Origin: Arcobacter roscoffensis
GTDB taxonomy: Bacteria; Campylobacterota; Campylobacteria; Campylobacterales; Arcobacteraceae
Direction: 5' to 3'
NCBI RefSeq assembly: GCF_024267655.1
Contig: NZ_CP100595.1
Coordinates: forward strand, 2,604,001-2,668,000
DNA: 64,000 bases
The first letter of the stretch is position 1, and each line of letters begins with the position of its first letter. The notes under the pieces were generated by a model, which was not told the DNA's origin, did no database searches, and saw only the letters and a program-made list of their open reading frames with translations. Below, one piece after another: positions 21,253 through 34,732 of the stretch. A program made the translations under genes and the position numbers.

Positions 21253-22499
21253 TTATTTTTTACCTTTCTTTTTTTAATATCTTCTTTTTCAACAACTCTA
21301 CTAATTGACAAAACAAGCCCCATAGCTAAACAAATAGCAAGCATTGATGAACCTCCATAGGAAAGGAAAGGAACAGCAATACCTTTAATTGGAATCATTC
21401 CTGAAATTCCATAAGAATTAATCAAAAATGCAATTATAATCATAAGTGCAACACCTAAAGTAAATAAATGATAAATTGGATTTCTTACACGTCTACTTAT
21501 TTTAAAAATTCTCCAAACAATAATAAACATTAAGGTCACCAATATAAGTAAACCTACTAATCCTATCTCTTCAGTCATTCCAGCTAATACGAAGTCTGTG
21601 TGAACCTCAGATAAAAAACCAAGTTTCAAATCACCATTAGATATACCTTGACCAAAAAATCCACCATTATGCATAGCATTTAATGAGTGAGACACTTGAT
21701 ATGGTTCTGGTAATTCATCAATTCGTAAATACTTCTCTGCCCAAGAAGGCATTACAGATAAAATACCATCTTGTACCATTGCCCACCAAGAATAAATCCT
21801 TTGGATTCGATGGGGTGCAGCTAATATAAGTCCAATAAGTCCCATCAATGCAACTCCACCTAAAACTACAAAAATTTTAAAAGATCTATTAGCAAAGATA
21901 AGAAGAACAACTAATATAACTCCAAGTAAAACAACTTGTCCTAAGTCTTTTTGTAGAAAAGCAACTATAAACACAACAATGAAAAATGTTAAAAAATAAG
22001 GAGCTAAAAGTAAAGCTTCATCTTTTAATCCTATCTTTCTTGGTTGATCTATTACTTTTCTATGAAAAGACCATGACAAAAAGTATATAAAACCAATTTT
22101 AAAAAACTCTACAGGAGATAGAGAAAATCCAGGTAATCTTATCCATCTATTAGCTCCACCAGATGCTGTTACCATGGAAGCTGGCAAAATTGGCATTATA
22201 GCCATTAAAATAAAAAAACTTATGAATAGTGTCATACCAACTTTATTGATTAATTTATCAGGGTCTATTAATGAGCATCCCCACATTAATAAAATTCCAA
22301 TAACTCCTACAAATGCTTGCCTAATAAAAAAATGAAATTGATTATATCCATAATACTCAACTGTATAAATAGTCAAAGAATATGAAAATACAATACTTGT
22401 AACAATCAATAAAGACACTAAAATGAAAAGTGGATAATCTGCATTAACATTATTAATTTTTTTTTGTCGTGATTTAATATTTATTTTGTTAGAATACAT
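21249..22499 (-). CDS. ftsW: septal peptidoglycan polymerase FtsW
   Basis: A SEDS-family glycosyltransferase working with a class B PBP at the septum. It has 416 residues and about ten membrane helices, with the signature GGANRWIRLPGFSLSPVE, FLQKDLGQ, the SHSLNAMHNGGFFGQGISNG loop and IPIKGIAVPFLSYGGSSML. The order ftsW-murG and the closeness of ftsI favour FtsW over RodA. It starts head-to-head with ftsI, 28 bp apart if ftsI begins at 22528. Confidence 0.92.
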   Translation of the reverse strand: MYSNKINIKSRQKKINNVNADYPLFILVSLLIVTSIVFSYSLTIYTVEYYGYNQFHFFIRQAFVGVIGILLMWGCSLIDPDKLINKVGMTLFISFFILMAIMPILPASMVTASGGANRWIRLPGFSLSPVEFFKIGFIYFLSWSFHRKVIDQPRKIGLKDEALLLAPYFLTFFIVVFIVAFLQKDLGQVVLLGVILVVLLIFANRSFKIFVVLGGVALMGLIGLILAAPHRIQRIYSWWAMVQDGILSVMPSWAEKYLRIDELPEPYQVSHSLNAMHNGGFFGQGISNGDLKLGFLSEVHTDFVLAGMTEEIGLVGLLILVTLMFIIVWRIFKISRRVRNPIYHLFTLGVALMIIIAFLINSYGISGMIPIKGIAVPFLSYGGSSMLAICLAMGLVLSISRVVEKEDIKKRKVKNK

Positions 22500-22527
22500 A
22501 CTCTATTATATAACATTATGGATAAAT

Positions 22528-24402
22528 ATGTCTTCAAACAATACCGAAAAAATTAATAAAACAAAAAAAATTGCAATTTTATTTATGCTAATCTTTTTCT
22601 TTTTATTAATACTTCTAATATCAGTATCAAAAACGATTTCTGACTATAGAAGATTACCAACTTTACAAAGTGAAAAAAAAGAATTATCTGTAAGAGGAGA
22701 TATAATAAGTGCTGACAATTTTAAAATTGCTTCATCAAAAAAATTATATAAAGCATCAGTTGATACTAGGCACTTAGCAAAAGATAAAAAAGAACTTTTT
22801 TTACAATTATTCTCAATTTATAGTGGAATACCATATACAAAATTAAAATTAAAATTAGAAAATGACAAAACACCTGGTTATTTAGTTTTATCATATAATA
22901 TTGATTCAAGAACAGCTAAAAACTTAAAGGAATTAGCTTTTAAGTTAAGAAAACTTGATGTATTTGTTTCAAGAAAAGTAAGAGGTGGAAAAGTTTTAAG
23001 AGGACTTAGTATTGTAGAAAGTGGAGAAAAAAGACTTTTTTCATATGAGGATACCTTAACACCAGTAATTGGTTACGTAAGAAAATATGAGAGTGAAAAA
23101 GGTAAAACAAGAGTTAAAGGAATAAAAGGCCTTGAAAGAAGTTATAACAAAGTATTAAATGAATCAAAAGATGGAATATTAAAAGGTAATAGAGATGTAC
23201 TTTCATATATATCCTTTGATAATAATTCAGTTATTAGAAAAAGAATAGATGGAGCAACATTAAAATTAAATATTCCCTTAAAACTTCAAAAAAATATTGA
23301 ATTAACCCTTGATTTACATAAGGAAAAGTTAAGTGCTGATGAAATAATTGTATCTGTAGTTGAAAGTAAAACAGGAAAAGTTTTAACTCTTGCTTCATCA
23401 AATAGATTTAATCCAGAAAATATCAAACAAAGTGATATTCCCTCATTAAATGTAAATGCCATTGAATACCAATTTGAACCAGGTTCAATTTTAAAACCCA
23501 TATCAATAGCACTTGTAATGGATAAAGGAAGAATAAAAAAAGATGAACTTCTTTTTGCACATAATACAAAAGGTAAGCCAAATAAAAAAGGTGAATATCC
23601 AAAAGGAAGATATAAACTTGGCAAATACACTATTAAAGATGATCACAGGTTTAAAAAACACTATTTAAGCCTTGATGATATTATGATATTTTCATCAAAT
23701 ATCGGTACTTTAAAGTATGCACAAAGATTAACAGGACCTGAGTTTTACAATGGACTTAAAAAATTTGGTATTACAAAGGAAACAGGTATCGATTTACCGT
23801 ATGAGAGAGAAGGTGTTATGCCAAAAGTTTGGCAATTTGCAGCAGGAGATGACAAAGGAGAAGATAATGTATTTAAAGCAACAGTATCTTATGGTCAAGG
23901 AATGACTTCAACATTTATGCAAATGATAAAAGCATATACTGTTTTTCAGAATGATGGATTTATGATTACTCCTAGAATCGTAGATTATTTGAGTCATGAT
24001 GGGAATAAATATAAACCTTACAATAAAGAACCAGAAAAAGTAATATCTAAAAAAACTGCAAATGAAATTAAAAGACTATTAATAAAAACAGTTGAAGAAG
24101 GAACAGGTAGGTCTGCACAAATTGATGGTTTAACAGTTGCGGGGAAAACGGGAACTGCCCAAATAGCAAGAAGAGGTAAATATCTTAAAAAATATATATC
24201 ATCATTTTTTGGTTTTGTGGAAGATGGAAATAATGCATATACAATTGGCGTTACTGTAATTAATCCTAATTCTACAGGAAGATACTGGTACTATTACTAC
24301 GCTTCACAATCAGCTGTACCTGTATTTAAAGAGGTAACTAAAAATTTAATTAAATTAAACTATCTTACACCAAAAAACGATATAATTTCAGATAAAAAAT
24401 AA
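22528..24402 (+). CDS. ftsI: penicillin-binding protein 2/3, class B transpeptidase FtsI
   Basis: The septal cross-linking transpeptidase. With the start chosen here it has 624 residues: a membrane anchor at about residues 13-35, a PBP dimerisation domain, and a transpeptidase domain with SxxK at Ser320-Lys323 (PGSILKP), SSNIGT (SxN) and KTGTAQ at 540. An in-frame ATG at 22486 would add 14 residues but would overlap the start of divergent ftsW; the added segment looks untypical, so 22528 (MSSNNTEK) is preferred. It is followed by a cyclophilin gene after 10 nt. Confidence 0.92.
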   Translation: MSSNNTEKINKTKKIAILFMLIFFFLLILLISVSKTISDYRRLPTLQSEKKELSVRGDIISADNFKIASSKKLYKASVDTRHLAKDKKELFLQLFSIYSGIPYTKLKLKLENDKTPGYLVLSYNIDSRTAKNLKELAFKLRKLDVFVSRKVRGGKVLRGLSIVESGEKRLFSYEDTLTPVIGYVRKYESEKGKTRVKGIKGLERSYNKVLNESKDGILKGNRDVLSYISFDNNSVIRKRIDGATLKLNIPLKLQKNIELTLDLHKEKLSADEIIVSVVESKTGKVLTLASSNRFNPENIKQSDIPSLNVNAIEYQFEPGSILKPISIALVMDKGRIKKDELLFAHNTKGKPNKKGEYPKGRYKLGKYTIKDDHRFKKHYLSLDDIMIFSSNIGTLKYAQRLTGPEFYNGLKKFGITKETGIDLPYEREGVMPKVWQFAAGDDKGEDNVFKATVSYGQGMTSTFMQMIKAYTVFQNDGFMITPRIVDYLSHDGNKYKPYNKEPEKVISKKTANEIKRLLIKTVEEGTGRSAQIDGLTVAGKTGTAQIARRGKYLKKYISSFFGFVEDGNNAYTIGVTVINPNSTGRYWYYYYASQSAVPVFKEVTKNLIKLNYLTPKNDIISDKK

Positions 24403-24412
24403 AAGGATAAAA

Positions 24413-24925
24413 ATGTTTGGTTTTGGATCAAAAGAACTTAAAAAATATGAATATACACAAGAAGAATTAGCAAAATTTAACTATGCAAAAGTAAGTACTG
24501 AAAATGGTACTATTTGGTTAAAATTATTTAATGAAGAGACACCAAATACAGTTGCAAATTTTGCTACATTAGCAAATGATGGTTTTTATAATAATTTAAA
24601 TTTTCACAGAGTAATTGATAACTTTATGGCACAAGGTGGATGCCCAGAAGGTACTGGTACTGGTGGTCCAGACTGGGCAATAGAGTGTGAAACATCAGCA
24701 GAAAAACAAGTACATAACAAAGGAAGCTTATCAATGGCCCATGCAGGACCAAATACAGGTGGAAGTCAATTCTTTATTTGTTTTGTTCCTTGTCCTCATT
24801 TAGATGGAAGACATACAGTATTTGGAGGAATTGAAGAAAATGATGCAAATAGTTTTGCAACTCTTGACTCAATCCATCAAGGTGATAAAATTGTTTCTAT
24901 TGAAATTCTAGAAATAAGAGATTAA
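24413..24925 (+). CDS. peptidyl-prolyl cis-trans isomerase, cyclophilin type
   Basis: It speeds proline isomerisation in folding proteins. It has 170 residues and no signal peptide, so it is probably cytoplasmic. The cyclophilin core is clear: FHRVIDNFMAQGGCPEGTGT, SLSMAHAGPNTGGSQFFI and HLDGRHTVFGG. About 25 residues precede the core. It lies 10 nt after ftsI and ends before a symmetric hairpin. Confidence 0.93.
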   Translation: MFGFGSKELKKYEYTQEELAKFNYAKVSTENGTIWLKLFNEETPNTVANFATLANDGFYNNLNFHRVIDNFMAQGGCPEGTGTGGPDWAIECETSAEKQVHNKGSLSMAHAGPNTGGSQFFICFVPCPHLDGRHTVFGGIEENDANSFATLDSIHQGDKIVSIEILEIRD

Positions 24926-24939
24926 TACTTATCATAAAA

Positions 24940-24964
24940 GAAACTAGAGCTAAGCTCTAGTTTC
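24940..24964. terminator. bidirectional hairpin after cyclophilin gene
   Basis: A perfect 11-bp stem GAAACTAGAGC / GCTCTAGTTTC with a TAA turn (24940-24950, 24954-24964). It lies between convergent genes and includes the stop codon of the small acidic protein. The T-runs are short (TTT), so strength is uncertain. Confidence 0.65.
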
Positions 24965-25201
24965 ATCACTATCATCCTCATAATCTTCTTCAAAACCTTC
25001 ATTACTCTCTTCTGCATATATTGCAATAAGTTCATCAAAACAAAGTAATAGTTCAGCATTATTTGGAAAATTAAACCAATATACATCTTGTTTACCTGTA
25101 CTAATATATTTAATATATTCTGTTCTTAATGCATCATAATTATCATCTGTAGCAACAAACTCTAATTCTCGTTCTTCTAAAACTAAATAAATCAATTTCA
25201 T
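24950..25201 (-). CDS. small acidic hypothetical protein
   Basis: Not recognised. It has 83 residues: a compact, hydrophobic N-terminal part (MKLIYLVLEERELEFVATDD) that suggests a small alpha/beta fold, aromatic middle (QDVYWFNFPNNAELLLCFDE), and a very acidic tail (about 13 Asp/Glu in the last 22 residues). No signal peptide or membrane helix. An AAGGGG ribosome site before the ATG and base use like its neighbours support a real gene. It stands alone between the cyclophilin gene and the rRNA operon. Confidence 0.75.
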   Translation of the reverse strand: MKLIYLVLEERELEFVATDDNYDALRTEYIKYISTGKQDVYWFNFPNNAELLLCFDELIAIYAEESNEGFEEDYEDDSDETRA

Positions 25202-25440
25202 TTCAACCCCTTTATTAAATTAGAACATTATAAAAATAAATGATGACTTTTTAGTTACAAAAATTATAAACTATAGAATTACCGTAATATAAACATGCTC
25301 TAGGAGCGAAGAGATATAGAAGAGAAGAGTTCTTAGAGCGATGGTACAGTTGCATGTAAAGTAAATAAGAAAGTAATAGGAAGAAGAATAAAAGAATATG
25401 TAAAATAAAAATAGAAGAATGGGGGCTAAAAAATTCAGCT
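25202..25440. other. non-coding spacer downstream of the rRNA operon
   Basis: No gene is supported here. From about 25300 to 25440 the plus strand is strongly enriched in A and G. An inverted repeat (GCTCTAGGA at 25297-25305 with TTCTTAGAGC at 25330-25339, one wobble) encloses a purine-rich loop. A 76-codon minus-strand open frame overlaps the rRNA terminator and is Leu/Phe-rich by composition only. Confidence 0.5.
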
Positions 25441-25495
25441 AAAAAAAAGCTTCTATCTAAAGGAACTTTAGAGAAGTTCAAATAGATAAAAGCTT
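25441..25495 (-). terminator. rRNA operon terminator
   Basis: On the minus strand AAGCTTTTATCTA and TAGATAGAAGCTT pair across an inner partial stem (GAACTTCTCTAAAGTTC), followed directly by eight T. It lies about 17 nt after 5S rRNA. This is a classic intrinsic terminator. Confidence 0.85.
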
Positions 25496-25511
25496 AATAA
25501 ATATACTCAAG

Positions 25512-25628
25512 AGCTGGCAGCGGCCTACGTTTCCACAAGTGAAACCTGCAGTATTATCAGCGATGAAGTGCTTGACTTCCAGGTTCGGAATGGGGCTGGG
25601 TATTTCCACTTCTCTGTAACCACCAGCA
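25512..25628 (-). rRNA. rrf: 5S ribosomal RNA
   Basis: The minus strand shows the conserved CCCATTCCGAACCTGGAAG and pairing ends TTGCTGGTGG ... CTGCCAGCTC over about 117 nt. Ends are estimated to within a few bases. It is last in the operon, 150 nt after 23S. Confidence 0.93.
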
Positions 25629-25746
25629 ATATGAGTATAAAAAGTTCTAAATAAACTCTTTATACTCACATTAGGTAATGAGTGTAAAGATAATGTTAAA
25701 GTCTTAATGAATGAAACAATTCACACATTTATCAAGTATGCATATA

Positions 25747-28764
<3,018 letters not shown>

Positions 28765-28973
28765 TATTACTATATTCAATAAAAAAGTTGTGTTTTAAAA
28801 ATTGTTTCTTATTTTAGTTCATATTTAAACTTTCATTTAAATATTCGCTAGAAAAATTTTAAGACTTTAACATTATGTTTTTAAATATCATATCCTTTAT
28901 TTCTAAAGAACATTTTGGTTATTAAAACCAAATATAAATTCAATTCTTATTGAACTTATATTTAGTTTTCAAA

Positions 28974-29049
28974 TGGTGGAGAATAGCGGGATCGAACCGC
29001 TGACCTCCTGCGTGCAAGGCAGGCGCTCTCCCAGCTGAGCTAATTCCCC
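28974..29049 (-). tRNA. trnA: tRNA-Ala (TGC)
   Basis: A 76-nt cloverleaf with a GGGGAAT/ATTCTCC acceptor stem, anticodon TGC inside CTGCCTTGCACGCAG and an encoded CCA. It lies in the 16S-23S spacer after tRNA-Ile. Confidence 0.97.
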
Positions 29050-29091
29050 ATCTGTTTTAATCTTTAAAAGTTAATTTCAAATAGATATAAA

Positions 29092-29168
29092 TGGTGGGCC
29101 TACCAGGACTTGAACCTGGGACCTCACGATTATCAGTCGAGCGCTCTAGCCAGCTGAGCTATAGGCCC
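29092..29168 (-). tRNA. trnI: tRNA-Ile (GAT)
   Basis: A 77-nt cloverleaf with a GGGCCTA/TAGGCCC acceptor stem, anticodon GAT inside CGACTGATAATCG and an encoded CCA. First tRNA of the 16S-23S spacer. Confidence 0.97.
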
Positions 29169-29188
29169 ATTATTACCTATCTTTTAAA

Positions 29189-30951
<1,763 letters not shown>

Positions 30952-31027
30952 TTCTTATTAACCTTCTGTTTTTAAAGATCATAATCTCTTTTAGAACTTC
31001 TTGTCGTTCCTCTGAAATTGGATGGGA

Positions 31028-31056
31028 ATTATAGACAAATATCTCTCGCTTGTCAA
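31028..31056 (-). promoter_or_regulatory. rRNA operon promoter
   Basis: Minus strand: TTGACA (31051-31056), exactly 17 nt, then TATAAT (31028-31033). Both hexamers and the spacing match the sigma-70 consensus. This is unusual in a phylum whose promoters rarely have a -35 box, and fits the need for very strong rRNA transcription. Confidence 0.9.
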
Positions 31057-31141
31057 GCGATTTTTCTTATTAATAGCTTAAATTTTGGAATTTGTTGACT
31101 CCTCGCCTATTTTTATTACTTTTTGCTAACATTCACTACTT

Positions 31142-31768
31142 TTATATTGTATTTAATATCTTTACATATGAAGTTTCTTTTTTAATTTCTATTTCTTTTG
31201 TTTCATTTTTAATATTTGTTAGTATAATCTTACAGTCTTCATCTAATTTGTATGAGTTTTCATCATTAGAGAGTTTTGTATAAATATATCCATTGTAATC
31301 AAATGATAGTTGACCTAGTGAGCTTGTATCATTGCAAGTAAGATTTACAGATTTTATATCAAAGTTTTTTGTAAGAAGTGTATATTTACTCGTATCATCA
31401 CTTTCAACACATGAGTTAGAGTTATAAATATATTTTTTTGACAAGGGATCTTTTAAACTTTCAGTTTTATTTGGATGGCCTTGCATATTTTTATCAGAAT
31501 AAATAGCATAATATATTCCACCAATATTTTTATTACATCTAAAAAATTTTAAAGTCCATCTTTTTTTATACCATTTATCTTCATTGTTAATTTTTTTAGA
31601 ATTGATTAAAGCTTTGTATCTCAAATACTTAAGTTGAAGCTCTAACTTTTTAGATATTTCATCTAATTTGTTTTCACTAATTTTGTTTAATTTAAAAGAA
31701 GAATAAAGAATTGATATTAAAACAATAACTAATATTAGCTCTAAAAGTGTAAAACTATTTTTTTTCAT
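31142..31768 (-). CDS. type II secretion/type IV pilus-like pseudopilin
   Basis: A 208-residue protein with a class III leader: short basic KKN, then a prepilin peptidase site S-FTLLE and a hydrophobic helix (LILVIVLISILYSSF). The residue before the cut is Ser rather than the usual Gly. The rest is a soluble C-terminal domain with at least four Cys (RCNKN, NSCVE, LTCND, EDCKI) that could form two disulfides in the periplasm. Known relatives act in DNA uptake or secretion pseudopili. It overlaps the end of the upstream GT39-like gene by 14 nt. No assembly ATPase or other pilin is nearby. Confidence 0.78.
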   Translation of the reverse strand: MKKNSFTLLELILVIVLISILYSSFKLNKISENKLDEISKKLELQLKYLRYKALINSKKINNEDKWYKKRWTLKFFRCNKNIGGIYYAIYSDKNMQGHPNKTESLKDPLSKKYIYNSNSCVESDDTSKYTLLTKNFDIKSVNLTCNDTSSLGQLSFDYNGYIYTKLSNDENSYKLDEDCKIILTNIKNETKEIEIKKETSYVKILNTI

Positions 31769-32948
31769 AAAGATACAATTGTATTAATTCTTTATTATAA
31801 TAAGAAATAGAAATTACATTTTTATAATTATCATACTTTCTTTTTAATAAATAGTAATCATTTGATTTTTCTATACCATAATACTTTAATCTTAATTGCA
31901 GTCTCTCATCATATACATTTACTTTTTTAATTCTATATTTTTTAAGTTCAGCTGCAATCTCTTTTGCAAAGTGGTATTTATATGCAAAATGTTTCTTTTC
32001 ATTTGGTAAAAATAAATATAATGGTTTATTCACTACTGTTAAAACGCAATTAATCACTAACATAGATAAAACAATAATTGCTCCAATATAATGTTTTTTT
32101 CTAAATATTGAGAGTCTTATTCTATAAGAGTGATAAAACATTTTTAACATAAAGGGAATAGATATTACTACGTAAGGTGCAAAATCTTCAATATATACTC
32201 TTTGCCTAAAAGAAAACAATAATGATACTAATAATGCTGTTGTAGTTATATACCAAACAAAATTTCTTTTATTTTTTATCCCTGCTCTATATATTGTATA
32301 AATAAAATAAATAAATACTAAAGGTGAAAAAATAGTTGCATAAATAGCAAAAGTATCTAAAAAGTAGCCCTTTGGTTTACCATCCGTTTCAAAACCATAA
32401 ATATACATAGATAATGAAAATAAAAAAAGTGATATATAAATAGTTTTTTTGTCTTTTTCTTTTAAAGAATAAAAAAACAATGCTAAAAAAAAGATAGCAA
32501 AAGAATTGTCAATAAATACAAGTAAAAATAATAGCCAATGAGGGTGAGCTTTATTTCTTTCATATAGATAGATATATAACAAGGTAAAGAAAAGAACAAT
32601 AATTGCACTATTTACGAGTAAAGAGGCACTTAAAACCCCAGGAAGAATCATAAAAATAAGTATTGATAAGAATTGATCTTTTTTGTATTTAAAATAATTA
32701 TTCGTTAATTCATACATTAAGAGAATACTTAATGTATAAAAAATGATAAAAGGTAATCTAAGTGCAATGTCATTTTGTCCAAATATATAAATTGAACTAT
32801 TGGTAATATAAGATAAAACTGAGCTATTTTCAAAAACATTTAGCGCTTCTTTATATGAAATACTTAATGTATTTGAAACATAAACTAATATAACTACTAA
32901 AAAAGATAGAATTAAGTAGAATAAATAGTCATATTTTATATTTGTCAT
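31755..32948 (-). CDS. GT39/ArnT-like polytopic membrane glycosyltransferase
   Basis: A 397-residue protein with about ten membrane helices and the layout of the GT-C family that uses lipid-linked sugars: a first helix, then an external loop with an acidic residue (SISYKEALNVFENSSV), and ALRLPFIIFYTLSILLMYEL, typical of the dolichyl-phosphate-mannose-type transferases. The usual Asp-Glu pair in the first loop is reduced to one Glu here. Substrate is unknown; lipid A, protein or wall glycans are possible. It lies 3 nt after pabA and overlaps the pseudopilin gene, so the three are one transcript. Family is fairly sure, activity not. Confidence 0.7.
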   Translation of the reverse strand: MTNIKYDYLFYLILSFLVVILVYVSNTLSISYKEALNVFENSSVLSYITNSSIYIFGQNDIALRLPFIIFYTLSILLMYELTNNYFKYKKDQFLSILIFMILPGVLSASLLVNSAIIVLFFTLLYIYLYERNKAHPHWLLFLLVFIDNSFAIFFLALFFYSLKEKDKKTIYISLFLFSLSMYIYGFETDGKPKGYFLDTFAIYATIFSPLVFIYFIYTIYRAGIKNKRNFVWYITTTALLVSLLFSFRQRVYIEDFAPYVVISIPFMLKMFYHSYRIRLSIFRKKHYIGAIIVLSMLVINCVLTVVNKPLYLFLPNEKKHFAYKYHFAKEIAAELKKYRIKKVNVYDERLQLRLKYYGIEKSNDYYLLKRKYDNYKNVISISYYNKELIQLYLYEKK

Positions 32949-32951
32949 ACT

Positions 32952-33521
32952 TTACAACTTTAAAAAGTTATCCAATATTTCATATCCATATTCACTCATT
33001 ATTGATTCAGGATGAAACTGTACTCCATAAATTTGTTTATCTTTAATTTCTAAGGACATAATCTCATCATCATCTAAACTAACTGATGTTGGTATAATTA
33101 TACTTGGCATTGAATCTTTTTTAACTGTTAAAGAATGGTATCTTGTTTGAGTAAATTCTTTTGGAATATCTTTAAAAATTTTTGAGTTATTGATAACTTT
33201 TATTCTTGATGTTTTTCCATGCATCATATTTTTAGCTTTTATTACTTCTGCACCAAAAACTTGTGCGATACTTTGATGTCCAAGACAAATACCAAAAATA
33301 GGTGTCTTTTCTGCAAAATGTTTAATCACATCTAAACATACCCCTGCTTCGTTTGGAGTAGCAGGACCAGGAGATAGAATTATTTTTTCAGGATTTAATT
33401 TTTCAATTTCATCTACTGTAAATTCGTCATTTCTAATTACTTTTAAATCAGCACCTAACTCTAAACAATATTGAACTATATTATAAGTAAAAGAGTCATA
33501 GTTATCTATCATTAATACCAT
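32952..33521 (-). CDS. pabA: glutamine amidotransferase component of anthranilate or aminodeoxychorismate synthase
   Basis: It frees ammonia from glutamine for a TrpE or PabB partner. It has 189 residues, with the class I amidotransferase triad: nucleophile in FGICLGHQSIAQ and His-Glu in FHPESIMSEYG; the N-terminal MIDNYDSFTYN is typical of TrpG/PabA. No trpE or pabB is adjacent, so whether it serves folate, tryptophan or both cannot be decided here. First gene of the pabA-GT39-pseudopilin set. Confidence 0.88.
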   Translation of the reverse strand: MVLMIDNYDSFTYNIVQYCLELGADLKVIRNDEFTVDEIEKLNPEKIILSPGPATPNEAGVCLDVIKHFAEKTPIFGICLGHQSIAQVFGAEVIKAKNMMHGKTSRIKVINNSKIFKDIPKEFTQTRYHSLTVKKDSMPSIIIPTSVSLDDDEIMSLEIKDKQIYGVQFHPESIMSEYGYEILDNFLKL

Positions 33522-33669
33522 ATATTATTTACCTCTGTTTATATCACAAATGATATATTTAAATTATTGAAGTAATTATATCAATAAAATTGTTTTTTTT
33601 TATTAAAGCATCTTATTCTTAATTTGATAATCATTCTTACTATTAAGTTAAATGAAAGTTTTACTTCAT

Positions 33670-33691
33670 TATAATTTCGATAACAATTATC
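33670..33691 (+). promoter_or_regulatory. fbpA promoter with Fur-box-like operator
   Basis: TATAAT (33670-33675) is followed at once by the palindrome GATAA-CAA-TTATC (33679-33691), which covers much of a Fur box. A second AT-rich half-match, TTGATAATCATTCTTAC, lies at 33624-33640. Placement at the start site of an iron-importer operon fits Fur-iron repression. Inferred from pattern and context. Confidence 0.65.
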
Positions 33692-33718
33692 AGTATAGTA
33701 AAAATAAAAAGGAAAATT

Positions 33719-34726
33719 ATGTTAAAAAAATTAGCATTAACTGCTGTAGTATTAGGAAGTTCACTACTTGCAAGTTCAGAAGTAAACGTATACTCACACA
33801 GACATTATGATACAGACAAACAATTATTTAAAATGTTTGAAGATAAAACTGGAATTAAAGTAAATGTAGTAAAAGCAAAAGCTTCAGCTTTAATCAAAAG
33901 AATGGAAAGTGAAGGTGCTAAATCACCTGCTGATGTATTAATTACTGTTGATGCTGGAAGACTATATCAAGCAAAACAAAAAGATTTATTACAATCAATT
34001 AAGTCAAATTATTTAACAACAAACATCCCTGAAAAATTAAGAGATACAGACAATAAATGGTTTGCATTAACAAAAAGATCAAGAGTTGCAGTATATAGAA
34101 TTGGTTCAGATGTAGAAAATCAATTAAAAACTTATGAAGACTTAGCAGATCCTAAATTTAAGGGTCAAATTATGGTTAGATCTTCAAATAATATCTACAA
34201 CCAGTCTTTAATGGCGGCAATGATTGCACATCATGGAGAAGAAAAAGCTTTAGATTGGGCAAAAGGTGTAGTTGCAAATATGGCAAAAGCTCCAAAAGGT
34301 AATGATAGATACCAAGTTAAAGCTGTAGCAAATGGTATTGGTTCAATTGCAATTGCAAATACTTATTACATTGGTAAAATGGTAGATAATAAAGATGCTT
34401 CTCAAAGAGAATCAGTAAAGAAAGTTAAAATTTTCTTCCCAGAATTTAAAAATGGTGGAACGCATATAAATGTATCTGGTGCAGGAGTGGCTAAATATTC
34501 TCCAAATAAAGAAAATGCAATTAAATTTATTGAATTTATGGCATCAAAAGAAGCTCAAGAATTATTTGCAAAAGGAAACTACGAGTACCCTGTATTAGCA
34601 GGTGTAAAAAGTTCTGATTTAGTTTCATCTTGGGGTCAGTTTAAAGATGATACAATCTCGATTAACACTTTAGGTGAAAATAACGCAGCTGCTATCAAAG
34701 TATTTGATAAAGCAGGATGGAAGTAA
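33719..34726 (+). CDS. fbpA: ferric iron ABC transporter, periplasmic binding protein
   Basis: It binds Fe3+ in the periplasm for import. It has 335 residues with a signal peptide (MLKKLALTAVVLGSSLLASS). The mature start EVNVYSHRHYDTDKQLFK, and the late pair in ANTYYIGKM (Tyr ligands), mark the FutA/FbpA/IdiA ferric class; HINVSGAGVAKYSPN is also typical. AAAGGA ribosome site. It is the first gene of the fbpABC operon, behind a Fur-like site. Confidence 0.92.
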   Translation: MLKKLALTAVVLGSSLLASSEVNVYSHRHYDTDKQLFKMFEDKTGIKVNVVKAKASALIKRMESEGAKSPADVLITVDAGRLYQAKQKDLLQSIKSNYLTTNIPEKLRDTDNKWFALTKRSRVAVYRIGSDVENQLKTYEDLADPKFKGQIMVRSSNNIYNQSLMAAMIAHHGEEKALDWAKGVVANMAKAPKGNDRYQVKAVANGIGSIAIANTYYIGKMVDNKDASQRESVKKVKIFFPEFKNGGTHINVSGAGVAKYSPNKENAIKFIEFMASKEAQELFAKGNYEYPVLAGVKSSDLVSSWGQFKDDTISINTLGENNAAAIKVFDKAGWK

Positions 34727-34732
34727 CAATAA

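Noticed and set aside
22486-22527. Upstream ATG giving a 638-residue FtsI
   Set aside because: It would overlap the start of divergent ftsW, and the added 14 residues look unlike FtsI starts. ATG at 22528 is preferred, though not proven.
25251-25481. A 76-codon minus-strand frame after 5S rRNA
   Set aside because: It runs through the rRNA terminator, is made of Leu/Phe/Ser repeats from the pyrimidine-rich strand, and has no ribosome site or known likeness.
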